A DNA stretch of 51,155 nt, taken from positions 1-51,155 of the forward strand of contig CAYRQP010000015.1 in the NCBI GenBank assembly GCA_964426545.1. Reading direction: 5' to 3'. A model generated the notes under the pieces. That model was given only the letters and a program-made list of their open reading frames with translations. It searched no databases and was not told the DNA's origin. Origin of the DNA: CAYRQP01 sp964426545 (GTDB taxonomy: Bacteria > Fermentibacterota > Fermentibacteria > Fermentibacterales > JCC-6). Of the stretch, positions 34,037 to 42,047 are shown in pieces; position 1 is the stretch's first letter, and every line of letters starts with the position of its first letter. The translations under genes were made by a program, and so were the position numbers.

Positions 34037-34792
34037 TTAGATAACCCCGGTGAGTTTCAAAGCCATTCCTACAATGGCACATGCAAGAATTACCTTGATC
34101 CATTTGTCACCGTGTTTTATGGCAAATGCTGTTCCCAATATTGCACCGATGGAAGTGCCGCAGGAGAGAATCAGTGCTGGAAGCCATTTTACCTTGCCGT
34201 TTAAGGCGAAAATGATGATTGAAGGCAGGAGATATGCCGCAATGATTACAAGTTTCAGACTATTTGTTCTAACGAGAGACAATCCGCCAATCACAGTCAG
34301 TGAAAATATTATCAGGAAGCCGGTTCCTGCCTGAAGGAAACCGCCGTAAATGCCAATAAAGAAAAACAGGAAATACTGCAGGATGGGATGTTTTGGTTTT
34401 TCAAAAGTCTCTACAGTACCTTTACCGGTTTTGCGGAATATTATAAAAAGTGCCATAACCATTATCACGGAGAAAATTACCTTAAAAGTGTTCTCAGGGA
34501 CTTCGATGGCAATCCGGGCTCCGATAATGGATCCGACCATTGCAGGTGCAGCAATCTTCAAGCCGAGCCGTATGTTTTTGAAACCATGTTTCCGGAATTT
34601 TCCCGCCCCTACCATGTTCATCACAAATACGGCTATTCTGTTTGTCCCATTGGCAACCACTGCCGAGAGGTCCCCAAGCAGAATCAGGAGAGGAAGAGTA
34701 AGGAAAGACCCGCCCCCCGCATTTACATTGATAAAGCCGGCCAGAATGCCGGCAAGGAAAAGGAGAAGATATCTCACAGAGTCCATGTTCAT
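34037..34792 (-). CDS. TauE/SafE family (TSUP) permease
   Basis: A 251-aa integral membrane protein with about eight segments in two repeats. The first half has GFINVNAGGGSFLTLPLL and the second GIYGGFLQAGTGFLII, the paired motifs of the TSUP family. Members export or import small sulfur-containing or organic anions such as sulfite, sulfoacetate and taurine-derived compounds. Nothing nearby narrows the substrate. Confidence 0.88.
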   Translation of the reverse strand: MNMDSVRYLLLFLAGILAGFINVNAGGGSFLTLPLLILLGDLSAVVANGTNRIAVFVMNMVGAGKFRKHGFKNIRLGLKIAAPAMVGSIIGARIAIEVPENTFKVIFSVIMVMALFIIFRKTGKGTVETFEKPKHPILQYFLFFFIGIYGGFLQAGTGFLIIFSLTVIGGLSLVRTNSLKLVIIAAYLLPSIIIFALNGKVKWLPALILSCGTSIGAILGTAFAIKHGDKWIKVILACAIVGMALKLTGVI

Positions 34793-34902
34793 CCCATCGT
34801 TAGATTTCCATGAATATATTACTTTTTGTGCAGGTGACGCAGATACATTATTCCCGGGGAGGGTAAGATGGAAACTGTTATTCCCGCTTCGGGCAGTCCT
34901 CT

Positions 34903-35001
34903 TTATCTGGCGAGTTTTGCACTTCCAAGACGATTGATACTTACACCTTCCTCAGCCGCAGCTTCAGCTATGCGTCGGTGAAGTTCCGGGGGAATCCTCA
35001 C
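34903..35001 (-). CDS. Possible ribbon-helix-helix mini-protein overlapping the PUR gene
   Basis: In a frame different from the PUR-domain gene, GTG 35001 opens VRIPPELHRRIAEA, followed by AEEGVSINRL and a stop at 34903-34905 (32 aa). This closely follows the ribbon-helix-helix part of HicB-type antitoxins (RxPxxLHRRL...EGVSLN). The frame stays open further upstream, with a TTG at 35007. It overlaps the last 12 codons of the PUR gene. It may be a real tiny regulator, or the remnant of a longer HicB-like protein. No clear ribosome binding site. Confidence 0.4.
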   Translation of the reverse strand: MRIPPELHRRIAEAAAEEGVSINRLGSAKLAR

Positions 35002-35428
35002 CTTCAATGAGTCCGAGTTTTTCAAGCCGAAGGAGAACTGCCTTGCTGCTTCTTCCGATATCCTCTGCGATGTCTTCGATGGATTTTCCGCCCTTGAAGA
35101 TTTTGGCGATCTTCTTTTCCTCCTTCTCGTCCCACTTCTTACCTGACCTTACCGGTGCGCCGGAGTTGTCGACTATGTCACCTCTGTCATCGACGGCTTT
35201 TGCCATAGCATCGAGTGCTCGGGTGATTTCCTCTTTGAATTCTTCAGCATTTTCCTCGAAGAGAAAAATCCTGTTCTGTTCGAATCCGGAATCAGACACC
35301 CTCCTTGATTCAGTAAGGGACAGGTAGAAGCGGTCATTCACAGCCTGACTGATGTCGAGGAAGTAGCTGGTCCACCCGCAGGTGATTCTTCCTGAGTATG
35401 TCGACTCTCTCTCTTTTCCATTGTTCAT
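34964..35428 (-). CDS. PUR-domain nucleic-acid-binding protein with C-terminal HTH-like segment
   Basis: A 154-aa protein. Residues ~10-80 fit the bacterial PUR-alpha-like domain (DUF3276): TSYFLDISQ, RFYLSLTESRR, IFLFEENAEEFKEEI. Relatives in Bacteroidetes and Borrelia bind RNA and single-stranded DNA. Residues ~97-143 add a helical segment with the look of a small HTH (KKIAKIFKGGKSIEDIAEDI, GRSSKAVLLRLEKLGLI). ATG follows AAGGAGATAAGC, a strong ribosome binding site. Probably a regulator; targets unknown. Confidence 0.78.
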   Translation of the reverse strand: MNNGKERESTYSGRITCGWTSYFLDISQAVNDRFYLSLTESRRVSDSGFEQNRIFLFEENAEEFKEEITRALDAMAKAVDDRGDIVDNSGAPVRSGKKWDEKEEKKIAKIFKGGKSIEDIAEDIGRSSKAVLLRLEKLGLIEGEDSPGTSPTHS

Positions 35429-35533
35429 GCTTATCTCCTTTCTTTGATAGTGAACAAATGTGTACCTATATTGTCCTCCATAAATACTCTTTTGTCAAGG
35501 GGGGCATTATAATTGGGGACGGAGGAGGGGAGA

Positions 35534-37213
35534 TTGACGAATAAACACGCGCCGTTTCTGCCAGTATCGAGAAAAGAGATGCAGGCCCTCGGATGGAAGC
35601 AATGCGACATCATTATTGTCAGCGGTGATGCCTATGTAGACCACCCGTCATTCGGTGCCACCATGATCGGGAGACATCTTGAGAGTTTAGGGTACAGGGT
35701 TGGTATAATTCCCCAGCCTGACTGCTCATCGACTGATGACTTTCTTGAACTCGGCATCCCTAAATTGTTTGTAGGTATTACGGCAGGCGCGATGGACTCG
35801 ATGGTGAATCACTATACATCCCTCGATAGAATACGCTCGGATGATGCTTATTCGGAAGACGGCTTACCCGGGAAACGTCCGGATCGTGCTCTCATGAAGT
35901 ATTCCAACCGGATTCAACAGGCAATGAAGGGCACACCGATAGTACTGGGTGGGATAGAAGCCAGTCTCCGGCGTGTAGCTCATTATGATTTCTGGCAGGA
36001 GAAGATAAGGCGTTCTATCCTGCTCGATACTAAGGCGGATATACTGGTTTACGGCATGGGAGAGAGAGCCATTGGTGAAATAGCGGGGCGGTTAAGTGCC
36101 GGTGAAGACCTGAACGGAATTCGCGGAACCGCAGTGTATATGAGTAACAAAGTATATGAGGAATTCCCGATAGAAGGTGCTATGGAACTTCCTTCATATG
36201 AGGATATCCAAAGCGACGGAACTGCATTGCTGGATTTAACAGCCATTATCGAGCGGGAGAATTCACCATATTGCGGAGCACCTCTGATTCAAAGGTCGGA
36301 TACTCGTGTGACTGTTATTTATCCCCCGTCGGAACCGCTCTCCACAGAAGAGATGGATGTACTCTATGACCTTCCGTTTGCACGAAAACCGCATCCAAAA
36401 TACATCGATGAAATCCCGGCATATGAGATGATACGCCATTCTATCACTGCCGTGCGCGGCTGTTCGGGGGGATGCAGTTTCTGTGCACTGGGGCTTCATC
36501 AGGGTAGATTCATTTCGAGCAGAAGCAAGGCTTCCATTCTTCGGGAACTCCGACAAGTTACCTATTTAAAGTCATTCGAAGGTTCTGTATCGGATGTTGG
36601 CGGTCCTACTGCTAACCTATATGGACTTGGCTGCGGGTCTGAAAGCGCGAGGAACAAGTGCAGACGTAACTCATGTCTCTATCCTGAAATATGTACACAT
36701 TTCAAGACCGACCATGGACCTTATCTCAAAGTTCTTGATGCTGTATGGCATGATGAAAGTGTTAGATTCGTGTTCATTGCAAGCGGTATACGATTCGATG
36801 TAGCCCTGCGGGACAGAAGATTTATAAGGGAACTCTGCAAACGCTATGTATCCGGACTCCTGAAAATTGCCCCTGAGCACTTTGCACCGAAGGTGCTGCA
36901 ACTCATGCGCAAGCCGGATATCGAAGTATGGCGTGAGTTTGTGGAAGTGTTTGATAAATACTCGAAAGAACGGCGCAAGACACAGCATATTATTCCATAT
37001 ATCATGGCAGCGTTTCCCGGGTGTACTGTGAATGATATGAAGACTGTATGGACTGAACTTACAAGGGAGGGGATAAGTTCTGAAAAGACACAGATATTCC
37101 TCCCGACCCCAATGACAATGGCAACCGCCATGTACTACACCCACCGCCACCCCGACACCCGCGAAAAAATCCATGTCGCTACAAGACCGTCCCAAAAGAA
37201 AAGACAACTCTAG
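35534..37213 (+). CDS. YgiQ-family radical SAM protein (UPF0313)
   Basis: A 559-aa protein. The N-terminal region (DIIIVSGDAYVDHPSFG, GRHLESLGYRVGIIPQPD) is the YgiQ-specific domain that resembles a B12-binding fold. The radical SAM cluster site is RGCSGGCSFCALGLHQGR (Cys at CxxxCxxC spacing), and further Cys (NKCRRNSCLYPEIC) probably bind a second cluster. The C-terminal extension of longer homologues is shortened here. The reaction is not known for the family. Start taken as TTG 35534 behind GGAGGAGGGG; an in-frame TTG at 35513 is less likely. Confidence 0.88.
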   Translation: MTNKHAPFLPVSRKEMQALGWKQCDIIIVSGDAYVDHPSFGATMIGRHLESLGYRVGIIPQPDCSSTDDFLELGIPKLFVGITAGAMDSMVNHYTSLDRIRSDDAYSEDGLPGKRPDRALMKYSNRIQQAMKGTPIVLGGIEASLRRVAHYDFWQEKIRRSILLDTKADILVYGMGERAIGEIAGRLSAGEDLNGIRGTAVYMSNKVYEEFPIEGAMELPSYEDIQSDGTALLDLTAIIERENSPYCGAPLIQRSDTRVTVIYPPSEPLSTEEMDVLYDLPFARKPHPKYIDEIPAYEMIRHSITAVRGCSGGCSFCALGLHQGRFISSRSKASILRELRQVTYLKSFEGSVSDVGGPTANLYGLGCGSESARNKCRRNSCLYPEICTHFKTDHGPYLKVLDAVWHDESVRFVFIASGIRFDVALRDRRFIRELCKRYVSGLLKIAPEHFAPKVLQLMRKPDIEVWREFVEVFDKYSKERRKTQHIIPYIMAAFPGCTVNDMKTVWTELTREGISSEKTQIFLPTPMTMATAMYYTHRHPDTREKIHVATRPSQKKRQL

Positions 37214-37313
37214 CGGTACCACACGTCATTCCTTCCACCTAAGAGAACACTTTATTAGCGTAATTGTCAATAAGCACCTGTATTTACTCTCTGTTTCCTA
37301 AAATACCGCAAAG

Positions 37314-37336
37314 CGTTATGTTTGAAGGGAATAACG
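37314..37336. promoter_or_regulatory. Candidate ModE-type operator
   Basis: Inverted repeat CGTTAT (37314-37319) and ATAACG (37331-37336) with an 11-nt centre, ending 13 nt before the start codon of the MobB-ModE fusion gene. ModE operators of proteobacteria are also TAT/ATA-rich inverted repeats with CGTTAT-like ends, so self-regulation is a reasonable guess; no second copy was seen upstream of the AOR operon. Confidence 0.4.
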
Positions 37337-37349
37337 AAATGGGGGAAAA

Positions 37350-38144
37350 ATGAAGAAAATAATAGTCGCTGCATCCGGAAAGAGAATGGGAAAGACCCTC
37401 CTTATCACTCATCTGATTGAACAATTCAAAAAGAACCGAAAATCTGTTGCGGCCATAAAAGTAAAGCGAATGAATAAGGGCGGGATTGATATTGTCAGAG
37501 CACCAGGGCGGGAAGATTCAGATACATATAGATATAAGCAAGCAGGTGCGCGCTCCGTAGTTTATGTCAAGTTCTCTAAAGAGGAAGAACTAACGGATTT
37601 TCTTGATAGTGAAGTTTCCGGTCTTACTAATATTACTATCTGGGAAAGCAATTCCATCTGTTCGCTATTGACCTCGAATATTCTTGTCTATCTGACCGAC
37701 CGCTCAGAAGGTGCAAAAAATCCTGAGCTGGAAAGGATGGCGGATATAGTATGCGATGCTCCTCTGAGTGTTGAAGATGCTGAAAGAACTGCCGGTACAA
37801 TAGCAGGTCTTCTGGGCAGCGGTACATTTACTCTGGGTGGGAAATACTGGATCAGCAAGGAGGACCATCCACTTTTTGGAGAAGGGATATTTAATCTCCT
37901 TCGAACGATTGAAGAGACCGGTTCAATTCACTCTGCATCTCAGAAGACGGGAATTCCCTATAAGAGAGCATGGACTCTCATAGATACAACTGAACAGAAG
38001 CTGGGTGCAAAGTTGCTTATAAGCACTCGCGGCGGAGTGTCCGGAGGCGGAAGCACGCTAACTCCATTGGCCTGTAGACTGCTCGATGCGTTCGAGATTG
38101 CCGCCGGTTTATTCAGAAAATTCAAGCACGGATTGGAGATATAA
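37350..38144 (+). CDS. MobB-like P-loop domain fused to ModE-type DNA-binding domain
   Basis: A 264-aa two-domain protein. Residues ~1-165 begin with ASGKRMGKTLLITHLIEQF, a P-loop like that of MobB and related SIMIBI NTPases, followed by KVKRM and acidic loops. Residues ~178-250 match the winged-helix DNA-binding domain of ModE (GIFNLLRTIEETGSIHSAS, then GIPYKRAWTLID and GGVSGGGSTLT). The molybdate-binding TOBE domains of ModE are missing. It is inferred to be a regulator of the cofactor operon that senses a nucleotide or pterin state instead of oxyanion. First gene of the operon; TAATG overlap with moeA. Confidence 0.8.
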   Translation: MKKIIVAASGKRMGKTLLITHLIEQFKKNRKSVAAIKVKRMNKGGIDIVRAPGREDSDTYRYKQAGARSVVYVKFSKEEELTDFLDSEVSGLTNITIWESNSICSLLTSNILVYLTDRSEGAKNPELERMADIVCDAPLSVEDAERTAGTIAGLLGSGTFTLGGKYWISKEDHPLFGEGIFNLLRTIEETGSIHSASQKTGIPYKRAWTLIDTTEQKLGAKLLISTRGGVSGGGSTLTPLACRLLDAFEIAAGLFRKFKHGLEI

Positions 38145-39355
38145 TGATTTCGTATAAAGACGCTTTGAAAATTGTATTGATGAATGCACCGGAACCGATT
38201 TCGGTGAAAGTCCGCCTTGTGGAAGCGGTCGGCTATGTCCTTACAGAAGATGTTCATTCAGATATTGATATGCCCCCATTCGATAGATCGGCTATGGATG
38301 GTTTCGCAGTCTGCGGTGCTGAACATACACATGAACTCCTCGATGAAATTCCGGCGGGAAGTGTCTCCGAACTGATAATTACACCCGGAATTGCTGCACC
38401 TATCATGACGGGAGCCCCTGTTCCTGAAGGAGCGGACAGAGTCGTCAAGGTGGAAAATACGGAAATCGAGTATTCTATACTATACATCCGGGACATTCCG
38501 GAGAAAGGTGCAAATATCTGTCTTCAGGGAGAAGACATTAAAGCCGGACACATGGTGCTTGAACACGGCACTCGACTTGCCCATCAGCATATAGGCATAG
38601 CGGCAATGGCAGGCAAGGGGATACTGGAAGTATACAGAAAACCATCTATTGCATTGCTGACAACCGGAGCAGAAGTAATTCCGTCTACGAGTAGACCTGC
38701 GCCCGGAATGATAAGAAATGCAAATCTTCCATTGATGTGTGCACAGATATCACCGACAGAATTTCCCATAAAGGTATCCACTCATGTGACCGACGATCCT
38801 GATTCAATCAAGGCGACAGTTTCGCAGCTCATCGATGCAGCAGATGTGCTTATCATTGCAGGTGGAGTGTCGAAGGGTACCCGGGATTATGTACCTTCGG
38901 TTTTAGATTCTCTCAATGTCAGACTGCACTTTAGAAGTGTTGCCCAAAAACCGGGAAAACCGCTTCTGTTTGGAACGACATTAGAAGGAAAGCCCGTCTT
39001 TGGACTACCCGGCAACCCGGTGTCGGTCATGGTTTCCATGGAAGAATATGTCATTCCGATGCTCCGCAAGATGGCGGGATTCAAAGGTTTTCACAAGAGA
39101 ACATACCACGGCAGATTGACGACTGCTGTCAGAAAAAAAGCGGGATGCATGAATTTCCTGCGGGTGCTTGCATACAGGGAAGGTGATGATTGGAGACTGC
39201 ATGTACCCGGAACTTCGGGCTCGGGTGATCTGATGAGTACAGCAAATGTGAATGCTCTCGCAATTGTTGCGGCTGATGTGACTTCGGTCGAACCCGGAGA
39301 AACTCTACCATTCAACTTCATGTTCTCAACAGCGGGGGAGATGTCTTTCGCATGA
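38144..39355 (+). CDS. moeA: Molybdopterin molybdenumtransferase (MoeA)
   Basis: A 403-aa protein with all MoeA domains: the start ALKIVLMNAPEPIS, the PPFDRSAMDGFAV motif, ITPGIAAPIMTGAPVPEGAD, TGAEV, the MPT-binding GGVSKGTRDYV, and LPGNPVSVMVS. It inserts molybdenum (or tungsten in organisms with tungsten enzymes) into adenylated molybdopterin. The ATG sits inside the upstream stop (TAATG) and the end overlaps moaA by 4 nt, so the operon is translationally coupled. Confidence 0.95.
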   Translation: MISYKDALKIVLMNAPEPISVKVRLVEAVGYVLTEDVHSDIDMPPFDRSAMDGFAVCGAEHTHELLDEIPAGSVSELIITPGIAAPIMTGAPVPEGADRVVKVENTEIEYSILYIRDIPEKGANICLQGEDIKAGHMVLEHGTRLAHQHIGIAAMAGKGILEVYRKPSIALLTTGAEVIPSTSRPAPGMIRNANLPLMCAQISPTEFPIKVSTHVTDDPDSIKATVSQLIDAADVLIIAGGVSKGTRDYVPSVLDSLNVRLHFRSVAQKPGKPLLFGTTLEGKPVFGLPGNPVSVMVSMEEYVIPMLRKMAGFKGFHKRTYHGRLTTAVRKKAGCMNFLRVLAYREGDDWRLHVPGTSGSGDLMSTANVNALAIVAADVTSVEPGETLPFNFMFSTAGEMSFA

Positions 39356-40296
39356 AAGACGGAATCGGGAGAGGGATCGATTATCTGCGATTGTCGGTAA
39401 CGGACAGATGTAATCTCAGGTGTATCTACTGTATGCCGGAAAGCGGCATTCCCCTTGTCGACCCTTCTGATATTCTGACAGTGGGTGAAACCGTGCAATT
39501 GACGAAAATAATCACAGATGCCGCAGGAATAAAGAAAATCCGAATCACAGGCGGCGAACCGCTTGTACGAAAAGGGCTGCAGAAGATAATCAGGGAGATA
39601 TCCGACCTCCCGGTCGATGAGATTGTATTGACGACAAACGGGCTCCTGCTTCCGTCGATGGCGAAAGAACTTGCCGAAAGCGGAATCACCAGGGTGAATA
39701 TCAGTATCGATAGCCTAAAGGATGCCGTCATGCAAAAAATCACCCGACGCGAGATAACACTAAGTGATATCGAGAATGCAATTAATGGTGCAAAATCCGC
39801 AGGACTCAATCCGATAAAGATAAACTGCGTTATTCTTCGAAGCCTGAATTTCCCCGAGGTTTACGCTTTTCTTGATTGGGGCAGATCTATGGGAGCAACA
39901 GTTCGGTTTATCGAACATATGCCGGCGTGCCTTCCAAAAACAGAATTTGTATCTAAAGATGAAATTCTCGAAAGTGTGAAATCCTATGGTGCATTTACTT
40001 CGATTGAGTCAATAGGGACAGCAGAACTATTCAAAATGAACGATACCGGTCAGAAGTTTGGAGTGATTGCTCCTATCACAGGAGAAATGTGTGCGGACTG
40101 CAGGCGGCTCCGATTCACAGCTGAAGGTAAACTTGTTTCCTGCCTGGCATTTGAACCGGTTGCAGACCTGAAGAAGATGCTCAGGAACAATGCGGGTGAA
40201 AATGAAATCGCAGAAGTGGTCAGAAAAGTAATAGAATCAAAACCGATATCCCACGATGGATGCGGCAGTATAAAAATGTGGAAGGTTGGCGGTTAG
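39352..40296 (+). CDS. moaA: GTP 3',8-cyclase (MoaA)
   Basis: A 314-aa radical SAM enzyme that starts molybdopterin synthesis from GTP. The N-terminal cluster uses C20, C24 and C27 (DRCNLRCIYC), GGEP is at 67-70, and the second cluster uses C247, C250 and C264 (MCADCRRLRF, VSC). The C-terminus ends in GG, the conserved tail needed for catalysis. Overlaps moeA (ATGA); moaC follows immediately. Confidence 0.96.
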   Translation: MKDGIGRGIDYLRLSVTDRCNLRCIYCMPESGIPLVDPSDILTVGETVQLTKIITDAAGIKKIRITGGEPLVRKGLQKIIREISDLPVDEIVLTTNGLLLPSMAKELAESGITRVNISIDSLKDAVMQKITRREITLSDIENAINGAKSAGLNPIKINCVILRSLNFPEVYAFLDWGRSMGATVRFIEHMPACLPKTEFVSKDEILESVKSYGAFTSIESIGTAELFKMNDTGQKFGVIAPITGEMCADCRRLRFTAEGKLVSCLAFEPVADLKKMLRNNAGENEIAEVVRKVIESKPISHDGCGSIKMWKVGG

Positions 40297-40297
40297 C

Positions 40298-40771
40298 ATG
40301 ACGAAGTTGAATCATCTGGACAAAAAGGGGAATGCCCATATGGTGGATATTTCTCCAAAAGAACCAACAAGGCGAACTGCAACAGCAGAAGGGAAAATAA
40401 CCCTCGGAGAAAATGCTTTCCATGCATTATCGAACGACACTGTTCCCAAAGGTGATGTATTCGCAGTTGCAAGAGTGGGAGCTATTCAGGCTGTGAAAAA
40501 GACATCAGAGACCATTCCGCTATGCCATCCTGTTCGAATAGGGTCAGTATCGATTGATATTTCCCATAATGACAGAGTAGTTACAATATCCTGCACCGTT
40601 CAGGGTGTCGATTCCACAGGATTCGAGATGGAAGCACTGATGGGAGTATCCACAGCATTACTCATCATCTATGACATGACAAAATCACTCGACAGGGAAA
40701 TGGTGATAAGCGATGTCAGGCTCATTCACAAGGACGGCGGTAAATCAGGGGAGTACAGATGGGAACGATAG
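40298..40771 (+). CDS. moaC: Cyclic pyranopterin monophosphate synthase (MoaC)
   Basis: A 157-aa enzyme that works with MoaA to form cyclic pyranopterin monophosphate. Family stretches: MVDISPKEPTRRTATAEG, the substrate-binding IPLCHPVRI and GFEMEALMGVSTALLIIYDMTK, with the catalytic KDGGKSGEY at the end. Start taken at ATG 40298, 1 nt after the moaA stop; a TTG at 40286 inside moaA is possible. Overlaps the next gene by 13 nt. Confidence 0.95.
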   Translation: MTKLNHLDKKGNAHMVDISPKEPTRRTATAEGKITLGENAFHALSNDTVPKGDVFAVARVGAIQAVKKTSETIPLCHPVRIGSVSIDISHNDRVVTISCTVQGVDSTGFEMEALMGVSTALLIIYDMTKSLDREMVISDVRLIHKDGGKSGEYRWER

Positions 40772-41685
40772 AGGCAGTATGTACTTCTAAGGAGAGACAG
40801 ACGCGAAAAATATCTCGTGACAGAGTAACTCTCCTGAAGAATCATGGAATAGAAGAGGATGCTCACGCAGGTGCAGGACCAAGACAGATTTCACTTTTGT
40901 CTCAAAGTTCACTCGCTAAAATGGAAGCAAAGGGCATCGATACCGCACCCGGATGTTGTGGGGAGAATATAGATATATCAGCAGATTTTGAACTTAGAAC
41001 ACTTCTTCCCGGAGTAGTTCTTGAACTAGGAGAAGAGGTTCAAATCAGGATTACTGAAATTGGAAAGGACAATTCAGACGGACACGCTGACTATGTAATT
41101 GAAGGCAACATCTTCCCCAATGAGGGGGTCTTTGCAGAAGTACAGACGGGTGGCGGAATTCAACCCGGAGACTGCATCAGAATAAGGGAAGATTCTCAGT
41201 TCAGGGCAGGTGTTCTGACAATCAGTGATTCCACAGCGGTAGGAGAGAGAGAAGATTTTAGTGGACCGGCAGTTATCAAGTTACTTAAGAAGAATGGGTA
41301 TCAGGCATGTCGGTATGATGCAGTTCCGGATGAAATCGATGTTATAAGCAACAGGTTGAAGCTCTGGAGTGAAGATTCTTCGATAGATGTTCTGTTCACA
41401 ACAGGTGGAACAGGATTCTCACCAAGAGATGTGACTCCCGAAGCAACCTGCCGAATCTGTGAAAGAAATGTCCCCGGAATCCCGGAGATGATACGCCTTA
41501 AATCATCTGAAATTACTGATTCTGCATGGCTTTCACGCGCTGCAGCCGGAATCCATTGGAAAACCCTGATTATCAATCTGCCCGGAAGTGTAAAGGCAGC
41601 AACTGAATGTGCAGGCTTCGTACTGAAAATACTCCCGCATGCACTGAATGTTCTCCGCGGAGACGTCACCCGCTGCGGCGGATAG
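40759..41685 (+). CDS. MOSC-MogA fusion protein
   Basis: A 308-aa fusion. Residues 1-~145 are a MOSC domain (EEDAHAGAGPRQISLL, GCCGENI, LELGEEVQIRITEIGK), a fold found in molybdenum-cofactor sulfurases and YiiM-type proteins. Residues ~150-308 are a MogA/MoaB molybdopterin adenylyltransferase (VLTISDSTAVGEREDFSGP, FTTGGTGFSPRDVTPEA, INLPGSVKAATECAGFVL). The second half activates molybdopterin with ATP for MoeA. MOSC-MogA fusions are known in anaerobes. Last gene of the cofactor operon; a copy of repeat A begins 4 nt after the stop. Confidence 0.92.
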   Translation: MGTIEAVCTSKERQTRKISRDRVTLLKNHGIEEDAHAGAGPRQISLLSQSSLAKMEAKGIDTAPGCCGENIDISADFELRTLLPGVVLELGEEVQIRITEIGKDNSDGHADYVIEGNIFPNEGVFAEVQTGGGIQPGDCIRIREDSQFRAGVLTISDSTAVGEREDFSGPAVIKLLKKNGYQACRYDAVPDEIDVISNRLKLWSEDSSIDVLFTTGGTGFSPRDVTPEATCRICERNVPGIPEMIRLKSSEITDSAWLSRAAAGIHWKTLIINLPGSVKAATECAGFVLKILPHALNVLRGDVTRCGG

Positions 41686-41689
41686 ATCC

Positions 41690-41708
41690 GGGGACAGTAT
41701 ACTTAATT
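41690..41708 (+). repeat. Interspersed repeat A, copy 5
   Basis: GGGGACAGTATACTTAATT in the same orientation as copies 1-3, only 4 nt after the MOSC-MogA stop codon. Confidence 0.78.
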
Positions 41709-41814
41709 ATGCTCTACCGGGACTATTGAACGCATGATTATTCACTGCTATACTTTTCGCACAAAATACGGCGATAATACAGTTTACTAATACAATGACG
41801 ATAGATATGTAGTC

Positions 41815-41844
41815 AACTAAGTGGAAGAAGTGACGTACGGTACT
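41815..41844 (+). repeat. Half copy of palindromic repeat B
   Basis: The right arm only (AACTAAGTGGAAGAAGTGAC then GTACGGTACT), similar to 1191-1219 and 51057-51084. No matching left arm could be found upstream. It ends 1 nt before the ThiS-like stop codon on the other strand. The rest of 41709-41814 is AT-rich and holds nothing I can support. Confidence 0.7.
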
Positions 41845-41845
41845 G

Positions 41846-42043
41846 TTAACCGCCGGACATGAGGTGGATGATGTCGAGAACGGCACCGTCGGGGACGGGG
41901 GTGGTGTCGTAGGTATTCCGTGGGATCAGTCTGCCGTTTATCCGTGTGATGAGGAGAGGGAACTTGTAGTTAACCGCCTTAATGACATCGCGGACTGTCA
42001 TTCCCTCTACCCAATCTACCTTGTCGCCGTTTACGGTAATTAT
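41846..42043 (-). CDS. ThiS/MoaD-like sulfur carrier protein with apparent ATA start
   Basis: A 65-aa ubiquitin-fold protein. The frame reads ITVNGDKVDWVEGMTVRDVI, then KFPLLITRINGRLIP, then VPDGAVLDIIHLMSGG and stop. The C-terminal Gly-Gly and the overall pattern match ThiS and the MoaD-like proteins often encoded beside AOR genes. The codon at the position of the usual Met is ATA (42041-42043), eight bases after GGAGG; an upstream stop rules out a longer form, and the only later ATG is well inside the fold. It follows the ferredoxin-AOR gene by 4 nt. A thiocarboxylated form could donate sulfur to the pterin cofactor. Confidence 0.78.
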   Translation of the reverse strand: MITVNGDKVDWVEGMTVRDVIKAVNYKFPLLITRINGRLIPRNTYDTTPVPDGAVLDIIHLMSGG

Positions 42044-42047
42044 TTTA

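Noticed and set aside
34350..34937. Open frames of 141 and 195 codons on the plus strand opposite the TauE/SafE gene
   Set aside because: The minus strand encodes a clear eight-segment permease; the plus frames show no recognisable domain.
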